A model generated the notes under the pieces. The model saw only the letters and a list, made by a program, of their open reading frames with translations. It searched no databases and was not told the origin of the DNA. From NCBI RefSeq assembly GCF_000003605.2, contig NW_003155237.1, positions 912,263-971,562 of the forward strand: 59,300 nucleotides of DNA. Direction: 5' to 3'. Positions 1 to 12,200 of this stretch are shown here, piece after piece. The first letter of the stretch is position 1. Each line of letters starts with the position of its first letter. A program made the translations under genes and the position numbers. The DNA comes from Saccoglossus kowalevskii (lineage: Eukaryota; Hemichordata; Enteropneusta; Harrimaniidae).

Positions 1-1689
1 CGTTTATTCGGTGTTATTTGCTTACTTTACTTCCTATGTCGACAGCAACTATGAGTTTAAAAATTATTTCTCAGTACTTATTCTTTTGTTAACATTGACG
101 ATTTACACGGCGTGACAGATATCTTTTCCTGTTTTAACGCGAAGCCGCCTGGAAACACAGACTTGTGGGAAAATACAATAACCATACCGAAATTGACATC
201 AATAAAGTAGTATAAAAATAATTGACATTAATAATATCTCATTTCCATGTTCGATTTCGAATTCTCAGGAATACAATATCACAAGCTTCGTGTACATTTC
301 TTCAGTGGTTGCCATGGTGCCTGCACATCGTAGTGTACACAGTAAAATAAAAGGAGAATCAACTGGTTATGTACTAGCTCTAAATAATATGACCCCCCCC
401 CCACGACCACGACCACCATCACCGCCATAACAATCATCAATATGCGACAATTTGTTTAAATTGAATTATTCTATTACTCCAATCATTTATCGCAAAACAG
501 ATAATTACGAGTAGCCTGAATGTCACATACTTTTTCTCCACTATGCAGCTACGGACACGCTTATAGCGAAACAACCTTGGGTTTACAGGTGCCAACTGTA
601 AACTCGTTTATAGTGTTGCTCAATATGTTGTTTGTGCCCGTCTCCAAGTCCTAAATAACCTAAATAACTAAATACACATCGGGAAATCCCACAAATTCGC
701 GTTTTGCGCGTTTTTTGCGGCATTCGTTATTACAGTAGTTCGAATATTAGCGTGTCTAGTTTACTTGGTTTTTCGTTTTGAACAGGTAGCGGGAAGTCGC
801 TGACTGCCGTCGGCACAGTATCGTCGCATCTAGACACCCACACCGTCGCACCCGTACCTCGCAGCATTTTTTTCAGTCATCCGTTCTCATCAACTTCAGT
901 TATAGTTAGTTCCTGCTCTGACAAACAGGATGAATTCCTTAACTTTGGCGTTGGGGGTCCCACATATAAATAGTATACATAGGATCATTCTTGCATAAAA
1001 TTATTATAAAGTTATTGGTACCGTAAATCTAGCGTTATTGCTCCCCTGTTACACCGTACCCTCTACACGGCAAGAAAACGCGTTCTAACGCCCCGGATGA
1101 AATGAAGTGCAACTGACGAACAGCCTGTCAGTACACTTCCCGGTTACCAGCGTATACAGCGTCGTTAAGACCGGCTCGAACCATTAACGTTAAAACGTAT
1201 ATTTGCCAGATATTGATTGTTCTTTCACGATGTGAGAAAACACGACTAGCGAATTATTAATATTTGATCAAGAATATATTGAGAGGGGGAGGTGTGCGTC
1301 GTCTATAAACATAACATTTACCGCCAAATATGTACATATTTATTGATCACCTATTAAAATATTTTCTTCTCATAATTTTGCACAAAGAATATTTGAGATT
1401 AAACATCTCTCGCTAGGATAATGGATAGCTATTTTCCTGATTTTAATTTGGTCCCGTGGGTCACCACGTATTGTGTTGATATACGGTTAACCAAAGTTTA
1501 AGGAAGATGATACCAACTTGAACTTGGGGTGAAATGATAGCACTAGCATCTTTTGATATTAGTCCGTTTTAGGACCCTATTGTTTTCGTTCAACTTGAAT
1601 CATTATTGATATATGGACTACCCTTTTCATGAAAAAAAAAACGTTAGCGGTCAGTTGACTTTTCCCGCAATGTTTGTTTTCCCGAAAAA
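1..1689. other. Intergenic sequence, no gene seen
   Basis: Every frame on both strands is broken by frequent stops, and no domain motif or splice-bounded open frame was found. Small items only: a run of ten C at about 392 and scattered homopolymers. CpG dinucleotides are frequent, as in the rest of the first 38 kb. Confidence 0.6.
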
Positions 1690-2215
1690 TCTTCTTTTTG
1701 AGAACTCCTAAACACTTCGATCTAATCTTTGTTTTCAGCATATATGTGTAACGCTCTTTAAAGTGAACGAAGCTTTTGTGATTGATCACGTGGTTTGGCT
1801 AATATCTTTGATTTCTTCAAGTTCTAAACATAAAGTAGTGTTTAGGCAACAACAAAAAATCGTCCCATGTGCCCACGAACCTGCATCTATACCTTAATTT
1901 CGATTAATTTGAAATTTACCATGTTCCATCTTCATAACAAATTCTTTCAGACAATAAATTCAAAAATGTGGGGGCATTTGTTTTTCTAGGGCTGCTTAAA
2001 CGATCAACCGGATATTTGGCATGTAGAATGTATGGCTGAAGCTTATTATGGGAAAAATAAAATAATTTTGATCAGTCACATGGTTTGGTCGCCATCTTGG
2101 ATTTTCAGAAAAAAATCGTGTCTCATGAATGGTTAAACCGATCAACTTGCTATTTTGCATGTAGCCTGTATGACCAAAGCATCTTCTGAGGAAAATAACA
2201 TATATATCATTAGGT
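1690..2215 (+). repeat. Degenerate tandem repeat, about three units
   Basis: Three diverged units follow one another. Each has the order: CTTAAACGATCAAC-like block, a GCATGTAG..TGTATG block, a GAAGC/AAAGC block, then a GATCACGTGGTTTGG-like block. Clearest copies are near 1,990-2,105 and 2,130-2,190, with a worse copy near 1,700-1,830. The sequences match only in patches, so this is an old repeat. It has no coding capacity that I can see. The family is not identified. Confidence 0.5.
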
Positions 2216-5200
2216 AATATTAAGGCATATTCAGCCTACGAACTTGAACCTGACGAAGCAGCGTTGCAGGTTTAATACTGTTATTTTTATTGATAACATG
2301 TTTACTGTTGTTTATACTTACTATACTCAGTGATGTGTGGGATGCATCACTCATGACATATACTTTAATTACTAGTATATCATCCGTGATATCGCATGCA
2401 GCAGTAAATATACAGAATGCACCTATATGACGCGTTTACTATAGAAATGCATGTTACGGGCTTCTTTAAAAAAAATATATACACATGTATTATATCACAG
2501 CGAGAAATCGAGTGACGCAAAGCGGCCAATAGGCGTGTGTGAATGATGCGTTTTATTCTGATTTCCAAACACCCCAACCGAGTAGACAATAGCCGTTCAA
2601 CAGAGCAGGGACAGCTGCGACCCCAGCCATCTCGGATAACACGCACATACGAATTCATATAGTATATGCCAATTTATTTTTTTCTCGCGCTCTCGCCAAA
2701 TATTAAACGGCAATGTACTGACAATGAATCCATTCATGGGACGCACAGTATCAGCGATGAAATTGCCAATTTTCGGAGCCTCTATACACACATAAGATTG
2801 CAATGTGTTCAACAATTGATTTAACCACGCTCGATGTCAATTTTCATTATTGAGTTTTTATTAAATTTTCACCCTTCGTAATTGAACATTCCTCAGGTGT
2901 TAGGCACAGTTTCTGTATAAAAGAGTGTTCCTATCCCGCGCCTAGTTACCCGCTAAATGTTTCGCTATTTTTATGGAAAATTCAGCTTCAAAGTTGAGTC
3001 TGAGTGGACGTAGACAGTTGTGTGGGAATGTTTTTTTAATACAAATATTCTTCTCTCGACTCAGACCATAATACAACAGATGATCTGTCTCCGTCGTGAC
3101 TACCGTAAGACATTGCTCATGAATATTCATGATTACGTCACGATCAAAACAAGAGACATGCAATTACAAGTCGAATTATTGCGCTGCATAGGAACAGTAA
3201 GAGTGAAACAGACATGCACGATTACATCGTGATTTTTTCAGCTTTGACCGACCCCAAGCATTCATAGTTGTATAAACGCAGTGAGCCGAACAACATCCAG
3301 GTTACCCCTCGGACAACTTCACGCGTGATTGAACTTGAAGCGCGTATATACTTCGAGACTTTCTGTTTCCGCTTGTGTATGGAGGTCCCCTAAGCATAAT
3401 AAATACTTCCCAGTCATATCAGAATTGTATTACGATTTTTCTTTTCAATACAGGTGGTGTGCCCTTGCATGTCTCAGCGTTGCCTCCGCGATAGGTTTTA
3501 TGATTCCATCTCGGCTTTGTATAAAAGAAACGAAACGGAAGGGGGTATCGGGGATACTATTTGCATTGTGGTCTACGGTGTCATTAGCTGTTTCATAGAC
3601 ATCGTTTTCTTCCTTTATACAATTATCATGAGTAGACGGCACATCAGGTATATATTCCCGGCATTTAGTTAGCTTTGTACGCATGCATAGAAGCGTAGTG
3701 CTTGACTGCGTGCCGATTTATTCATTTCACATTTTCTCCCCATTTCGTTCTGATAAATTGAACTCATTCAGTTGTATTCACACAGTGAAGTTTGTTTTTT
3801 CCTCGGCTGCGTAAATCGGTCGAATTACTCCTTTATTATCTACCGCTATTATTTCGCATCGATGTATTATTATTACTTTTATTAAAACTAAACACTACTA
3901 TACAGCAGATATGTGTAATGTTTTGATTGGATTGATTCGTCATGTCGTCCAGAACAACGAGTTTATCCTACGCCACGTGGGTCGTATGCCAACTTGAATC
4001 CCGGGGCTTCACAGTGCGTATACTTATTAACTTGAACTAAGAGTTGTCACACACACACCCAGACAATAACCGAGAAAAAGTCTAATTCGAAATCTTTCAG
4101 TCCTGGGTGAGTGCAGCTGTTTGGTTCAATGACATGACACGGTAAGCGCCACCCCCTCCAAGTCCACTCACGTAACCGTGCGATAAATACTCGTCGTACA
4201 GTCATTTGCGCAGAACGACCGTATGGCATTGTGGGACACAGTTTTGTCAGTACGTGCTCAGTGCCTGATTGGTTGAAAGTTCTAATTTCATACGCGAGCG
4301 TGTACTAGTGAATGTACTTGGCAGACGAGTTGATGGAAGTGATTTCCTCTAACGGTGTCTGCAAGTCGCTCTGTTTTCAGGTCACAAAACAACATATACT
4401 ATGGAAAACCTTTATTAAATGGAAATCACGTAGACCGAGATGTATATGCCATGGAGCCTCTAGTTCATAAATTCATAATACGTGCGTTCGTATTGATATA
4501 TCTGTATGTATTAAATCAACCTCAAAATAAGACAATACGCCCTCGGCGAGCGTACTTTACGCAATATTGACTCAGTGAATAAGTTGCGGACGACGGGGAT
4601 ATAAACAGGAGACCACTTCAATTCGTAGACTCGGATATTTTTTAAAGCTCATTAGACAGTGACGCCTTGGGACTATTTCCGACCACGATGGAACATGTTC
4701 AGTTTTTTTAAAACTATACCTACCCAAGCCCTGTAGCTTATTTTTAGTATAGATCACTCGCTACTTGATTTATTTCTTTCGTCCACCACGTACATATACG
4801 TACAGTACAACATCTATAGCAACAGTACACATGCAAGTCTGGGCGCATGGATTTATAAGAAATGATCTACTGGGAATAAAGCATGTCACCTTTGTGAATG
4901 TCGATTTTAAACCTGAAAACCAATAATAAGCCGATGCTTTCTTTTTTGTCACAACTCGTCCAAAATCTTGCGGGGCTGAATGGCCTGCAAGGAAACAGTA
5001 CGGTTACAGAGTACCAAGAAATCATTCTATAAGAACCTCGCGATCTCATATGAAAGGTGTCTCTGTATGTATATTATCACCTGCGGCCAGTAAAATCTGA
5101 ATCCGAAATAAATAAGTGTTTATCAATCCGGGCATGCATAAAGTACACGTGATCGGAACAGGTAATTGAAAGTTAATACGGTTTATTGTACTATTGTACT

Positions 5201-6663
5201 AAATAATTTGTTACCATTTATTGATTTAGCAAAAAAACATCTACTTAATACGATGAAAAGTATGGCATTAACCACCTTAATGACGACTTCAACATGTTAA
5301 AAAAGTCTGGTTCGTGAACATGACTACAACAGTCATCACATTCCAGTAGATATAATTATATTAATCAACATCATATGTAATATTTACCATTGAAGATTCC
5401 TTAGTTATCGAATAAATTATTTATCCACAAATTCGCATTAATGTTGTCTTGAATATAAACTAATTATAAATGTTAAATGTCTTTGAGTACATAATCTGTT
5501 TACATCAGATTTACAAACGGCATATTCTGGTCGTATTTCACTTCCAACACCGATTTCATTTCTTTGTTTGTTTGCGCTTGTTTTTTAAGGTTCGAATTGT
5601 TTACTCAGTTCACATAGACTCTTTTCAATAACAAAAATGAAACTCATGTACAGAGAGCATAACGGACATATTCCGGCGATATACATTTCCAATTAACCCT
5701 CCCCACGTGGATTTTATTAGCTCAATTGAACACTGATTGGTCCAGGGATATGACGTGTATTAGTTTCCATTAACAAGCTTTGTAACATACAGCAGACAGC
5801 ACACGGAGAATTCTAGCTTTACAAGATTTACTGACAATTCTTAAGCGGCTTGGGTGCCTAAAACGTGTTAACTTACTGGAAAGTGTTAATAAGTTAACAG
5901 AGTTTTGTGCAAACTTATAAATTATTCAATCTCTACAATTAGTTTTACTGTTCAGCTTCATAAAATCTTGTTGTTATTAAACAACACTTGTAACACTGGA
6001 TATCATTTTATACATTTATTCTTACATAACGCATCAATTCCCCCTACCACGTATTGCCGTACTATACTGCTCTGGAAAACAACACTGGATACTGCGATTT
6101 TCCAAATACATAATTATTACTGGGCGTGCAATTGTACTGAGGCCATAGAGCTAGTCTTCTGCGAGTTTAACAACGGTTGGAGTAAACTGCGATTAATGCG
6201 AGCGTGGATGTGAAAAACATAAACTCCTATCATCATTTTGATCATGAAACAAAAGTAGGGGCCCAAGACGCAATTCAATACCGTATTTTGCATCCATTCA
6301 ATTATCTAACTTGTCTGTGTTTTCCAGAAGTAACCGGTTAATTGGTCCGGACTGCGTAGAATTACATACACTATACGGCAGCTATATGTGTTACCAAAAC
6401 GAGGTTGGATTACTCCTTCTAACATAAGATAATAACGTTAGCACAATCGGATAAGTTAATGTTGCTACTGGATTGTCCTAACAATATATTGTGGAACAGA
6501 ATTCTGTGTGTCGGTAATCTTGAAACCTTAGAACCACGTGTATTTATTGTTCCTTCCTGGCCTTATTAAGCGTCATTTATCCTTTTTTTTTATAATAATT
6601 TGCGGGTTAAAACAAAACATTTTGTATATACATGTAGGTTAAATTATACCCACCATTGTTTAT
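2216..6663. other. Intergenic sequence, no gene seen
   Basis: Only short chance ORFs occur, none with a recognisable motif, codon pattern or pair of splice sites. No RNA gene was recognised. Confidence 0.55.
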
Positions 6664-7772
6664 TGTATTCACATGGAGATTGTAAACTACACACTTGTAT
6701 TTATATGTAAATTGTAAACCACGCACTTGTATTTATATGTAAATTGTAAACCACACACTTGTATTATTATGCAGATTGTAAACCACGTACTTGTATTCAT
6801 ATGTAGATTGTAAACCACACACTTGTATTTATATGCAGATTGTAAACTACACACTTGTATACATATGCACATTGTAAACTAACACGTATATTCACATGCA
6901 GATTGCAAACCACACACACTTGTATTCATATGGGGCACTAAACCACACACATACACCTGTATTCATGTGGGATCCAGAGGTCGCACACTTGTATTCATAT
7001 GGGGAGTATAAACTACGCACTTGTATACATATGCACATTGTAAACTACGCACTTGTATTCATATGCAGAGTGTAAACTACACACTTGTATTTATATGCAG
7101 ATTGTAAACTATACACTTTTATTTATATGCAGATTGTAAACTATACACTTTTATTCATATGCAGATTGCGAACTGCGCACTTGTATACATATGCAGAGTG
7201 TAAACTACACACTTGTATTTATATAGAGATTGTAAACTATACACTTTTATTCATATGCAGATTGCGAACTACACACTTGTATTCATATGAAAATTGTTAA
7301 CTACACACTTGTATACATATGCAGATTGTAAACTAAACACTTGTATTCATATGCACATTGAAAACTAAACACTTGTATTCATATGGAGATTGCAAACTAC
7401 ACACTTGTATTCATATGAAAAATTGTGAACTACACACTTGTATTCATATGGAGATTGCAAACTACACACGTGCATCCATATGGAGATTACAAACTACACA
7501 CTTGTATTCATATGAAAAATGTGAACCACACACTTGTGTTTATATGGAGATTGCAAACTAGGCACTTGTGTTCATAAAAAATATGGAGGCTGTAAACCAC
7601 GCATTTGTATTCACATGGAGACTGCAAACTACATGGAAATTAAAAACTCTTCACATATATTTACATAGAGATTGCAAACCCCACATTTACACTCAAAAGG
7701 GAAATTACATACTTGTATTGATATGGAGACTAATCCACATACTTGTATTCATCTGGAATTTGTGAACCACAC
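6664..7772. repeat. 32-bp minisatellite, about 34 units
   Basis: The unit is close to CACTTGTATTCATATG followed by CAGATTGTAAACTACA. Successive CACTTGT starts at 6,692, 6,724 and 6,756 give a 32-bp period; occasional units are 30-34 bp. Identity between neighbours is high in the middle and decays at the right end (after about 7,560). Each unit carries a CATATG or near-CATATG core. Because 32 is not a multiple of 3, an ORF through the array reads three frames in turn and gives a 32-residue protein period; these ORFs are probably by-products. The array lies about 11 kb upstream of the INSM-like gene. Confidence 0.9.
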
Positions 7773-9075
7773 GTCTTCTTGTAGCCTAGTAGCGTCTGTT
7801 CGCGTCACGCACGCAGTACATGTTTACTTTGATTGGACATAGTATATACTATGCTGCTTCTTCGTTGTTATTTATTTGCTCTATCGGTTTGGAGTGGTGG
7901 TGGGTCAATAATAAAAGTTTTGCAGTGTCAAATAATTACATTAATTAATTAAGTGATTCCATGTAAGTTTATATTTTTGTCCCAAATAAACAAATCTCAA
8001 TAATTCTGGGCGAAAGATGGCAGGCCAAAAAATACACCACTGACTGTAAAATAGTAGAATTATTAGTATATTACTATTTCAAAGTGAGACAATATAAATA
8101 ACCAGATGTATATACAGATTTTATGCCACTTTTTTTTTTTATAGACGTGTGTTGTATAATGTTAAAAATCAGTGTCAATAAACCTCGTTGATCACGTGAT
8201 TTGTATGCAGCGTCGCTGTTTGTTTTGCGCAAATTTGAAGGTAAGAAGAACAACCAAACAACTGGAGTGGAAAACAGTTTGTATGATACTGATTTGACAC
8301 AAAAATAAATATTTTAAAAATAAAAACATACAGTCGCTAAATTTTCGGCATGTCACCCAACAGATTTTATTTCTTCGACAGACTGTAAGAGGCATATTTG
8401 GTCGTTCCCGTACTTCTCTGTCATCGTATTGGACGAGAAGCAATACTAATCGCATCGAGCTGTTGTGCCGCCTTAATCACTAAACTCGGCCAATTAGTGC
8501 CAAAATAACTATAAGGGCGAGGATAATACACCGGGACGCTAGCTGTTCCAGGTGGGCTCAATCAGAAAGAAAAATAACGGCACGGCGTACGTACGTATGA
8601 GCGACTGAAAGGAAAAAAAAACACTTTTCATGATCGTCATCTCGATCCAGTATCTCTTATCATGATCGGTTCAATTATCGGCAGTCGATGCAAACTCTTA
8701 TGGTGTCGCTAGTCAATTACTGAAGAATATTGTACAACGATGTTGTCTCTAGTCTACTCGGCAAACAGTTCGCATACGCTACAGTAATGGACGATAATGA
8801 TTACATAGTTGACAGATGCCGGATGGAAGAGGTTGAAAAACACGCCGGGAGAAAGATAACACCACATGTATCTGAAACAAACCTGAATAGTAAAGAATAC
8901 AGTTATATATCTATGCACACAGAATGGTCACATCGCCGACGACCGCCGCTAAAGACATATTAGAGTAAACAGAATATTACAAATACAAAAAAAAAAAATA
9001 GTTTTTAACTTTACGATCTCTTTGTTTCTCGTGGATATACAGTAGTCAGTTTGACCCAATCCTGTGATGTCGTCC
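7773..9075. other. Intergenic sequence, no gene seen
   Basis: No supported coding region. A 77-codon open frame at 8,730-8,963 has no start in good context, no motif and no neighbouring exon, and is treated as chance. Confidence 0.5.
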
Positions 9076-9089
9076 AGGAATATATAACA

Positions 9090-9225
9090 GTGTACGTGAC
9101 AACGCCCGGTCTTTACCCTTTAATCTTGATTTGAGACGGCGTCCATCTTTATTTGTGACGTCAGCTTACCGGACGTCACATTTCGTGACATCTTTACAAA
9201 CTCGCACTCATGTACGTCAATGTTT
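9090..9225. promoter_or_regulatory. Cluster of CRE-like (CREB/ATF) sites
   Basis: A full palindromic CRE, TGACGTCA, lies at 9,156-9,163, and GACGTCAC at 9,172-9,179, so two near-perfect sites sit about 16 bp apart. Half-site variants flank them: GTACGTGAC near 9,092, CGTGACA near 9,184 and TACGTCAA near 9,212. CRE palindromes are the known binding sites of CREB/ATF bZIP proteins. That the block is active is inference: no gene start was recognised next to it. Confidence 0.35.
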
Positions 9226-12200
9226 CAACGCGGGTTCACTGACATCTGCCAATACCTGTGGATCGTTTGTTCATCCGTCGCATTGTGTACGAATACTATC
9301 TTCCTTTTATAATTAGAAAATAAACTATTATTTTTTTTTATTTCCATTTCATCTGTTTGCTTTCGTTAACAAAATAATGTTTTAATTGTTAAGCCTGACC
9401 TTCATTTTTAAATAAAGCATTACCCGGAAATTTATACTTAAAAGCAATTAACAGTATGATTAAAACTATGCATATAATAATTACAATGTAATTGGCTTGT
9501 AAATAAACGTGTTAATCGCCATCTGACGTCATTGAGATGATTGCTGACAATCACTCATTACATTTCATCGAAAGCATCTTTTTGATTAGCAATGAAATGG
9601 GATTGTAAGCACCAACTCGAAAAATGTTTCTACTTTATAGTATATTGAGTCTACTATGTCTTCAGTTCATCGAGGCACCACCATATTTCGTATCATTCAA
9701 ACTAAATTCTTACTACTGTTTTTTTTTTGCAATAAACATGCCGTGATTTTCACAAGCAAATCGGTAACATCGTCACTTGCAATGAGCAACCATTTAATAT
9801 CAATACCAGGGGATAAGTAGTCTACACTCTTTTAATGCCTCGGTCATCACAATGCAATATTTCATCCACATCAAAAATTATTCCAAATCTGAACTGAGTC
9901 TGGTATGGTTACTCACATTACATAATGATGTGCATGTAATTACATTAGCTTCAACCGTGGGCATTATTCTCCCGAACGCAGAACTGCCAAACCAAAAGCC
10001 AATTTCCTTACCATGTATTCTCGCAATTTCGAGATGTGGCTAATTCAGCAAAAGTATATTCGTGCAAGTTGTGCTTAGATGAATTTGAAACATAATTTAC
10101 ATTTGTAATGTTTTAATGTGAAATCGTACTTTTGAGGTTTTGTACGATGTTCCATATTTTCGCTGTGAATCTTACAAATAGATTATTTTGTCTTTTTATT
10201 TTACTTGCCCTCTATCGCGTTGTTTGCCCCCACGAGACTCGCCCTCATACAAGTATTGACTAAAGTAGAGTGTTCCCGTAATTCTGTAGTTATTCGCGTT
10301 TGAACTAAAATACACTTTATTACAATCGAAATGAATTACAACAACAAAAACACGAGTTAAAGACAGGTGGCGTGGGCGAAGTTTTGCGGCCTTGAGACAA
10401 GGACATTCCCTGCTCAATCAATTGGGGTATCTAACTTGCTTGGGCTTGGTCGGTCGACAAAACAAAGTGACAGGCCAGGCCATTACAAGTGAATGCCTCG
10501 TCTGATGCCAACAAGCACGCGACAGTAATTGGCGCACAATTCATCGCTCGAAATTCCAGTTGCACGCAGATACGTCGCTACTAAAAAAAAATATCGAATA
10601 CCGCTATTCAAATTAATTAAACGAGGTCTGTCGATCGGGTTTGGACGGCCTGTTTATGATCCGGTTTATGATATCGAAGTCATCCAGCTGCATGAAATAG
10701 AACTGTGGACGTATTCGCGTGTAAGTGTTTGTGTGCGCGTGTTGCACAACAAAGGGCTAGCCTGGTCCTAAATGTTAGCGATGTGATGAAGTCAGCGCTA
10801 GCTGGTACTGGAAGGAGAACACGCCCTTTAGAGAAGGCATACTTATAACGCCATGATGCGGAGGTATAGAAAATAATTAGCGATAAACCGTTGGAAAAAC
10901 ACAACTCCGAATACGAAATGATAGCAGAAGAATCTGAAACGATAATTTGTTCGAAGCTAGGTCATTCATCTACATGTAAAAGAAGTTCAGTCTATAATAA
11001 CACCAAGCGCAGTTGACAGCGATACATTCGAAAACAAAAGAAATCGGAACGATAAAATGTACAATCATGTACATTAATCTTTGGGTGTTTCCATTGCTAT
11101 TGATTTTCCCATCTATAAACTGCCCAATGTCTTGACTGTAAAAAACTTGGAAATTCGATGTTCGATCCCACCCAATCTTAACTACTTTCTGTCGAAATTT
11201 CGAATGTTCCCTTTTGATTGCTTTTATAAAAATAATTACCGCAACAGTCTCCTATTCATCGCAATCTAGAGGCCATGTGGTTGCTTGGTTATTTCCAAAA
11301 CAACGGTCAAATCACTATGGAAACATATGTTTTCTTAGCTATGTTGTCGCGTCTTGAAGCCCCTACTGAATAACCGTCGCACTGTGGAGCCGTTGTGGGA
11401 CGGCTTCAGTTTAAAGTAAAAGTTGGCACAGTGCCACAACGGAGTAGCGGTTACGCCGCGTCACTCTTTGGTTACCTTCTTTCTATAAGGGTTGAGTTTA
11501 GTCAAATCTATTTTGAATAATTGTACGTTCTTTGCAAAGGTCGGCCAGGGAGAGAAATGAAATCCACATGATACAGGGATGCAAAATATATAATTCCACT
11601 CCTATCGTTCACTTGTTATTTTGTTAATTCACTCAATTGAAGAATTAATACACTAAATATTATTAACTTCAATGGAATTCGTAGCATATTCTGTTCTATT
11701 CATTTTATTAATTTTACACTTGATTGTCTTTTCAAAATCAAAGGGCCTACATGAAAAACGGTAATATGCATCAAATAGCGTACATTCGTATGGGTAACAC
11801 ACACGCTTCTTACTTTAATTACGCTGGGGAGATTTGCCTTAATGACGGGACACTAAGTGACTAATGGACATACTCTTCTCAACGTGAACTGCTTTGGCGT
11901 CTGTTCTCACGGCCCCGTAACGCTATTTCACCACAGATTAGTGTTGCCAATACCTGGGGTTAAAATTGTGACTGTTGAGGCAAGCGATACGCAATCAGGT
12001 GTGCATAACAGTGTTTGTGGAATTCGCTTTAATTAATGTGTGGGGGGAAATCCGTTTTACGTTGTACTTGCAGAGATGTGGTTACCTGTTGACAATCTTG
12101 TTGTGTAACGTTCTCTTGTACTTTTCATCCAATATCATGGGCATGCTACCCTAAACCCAGTCGATTTCAAGTTGAATATGTACAATAATATGAATACATT

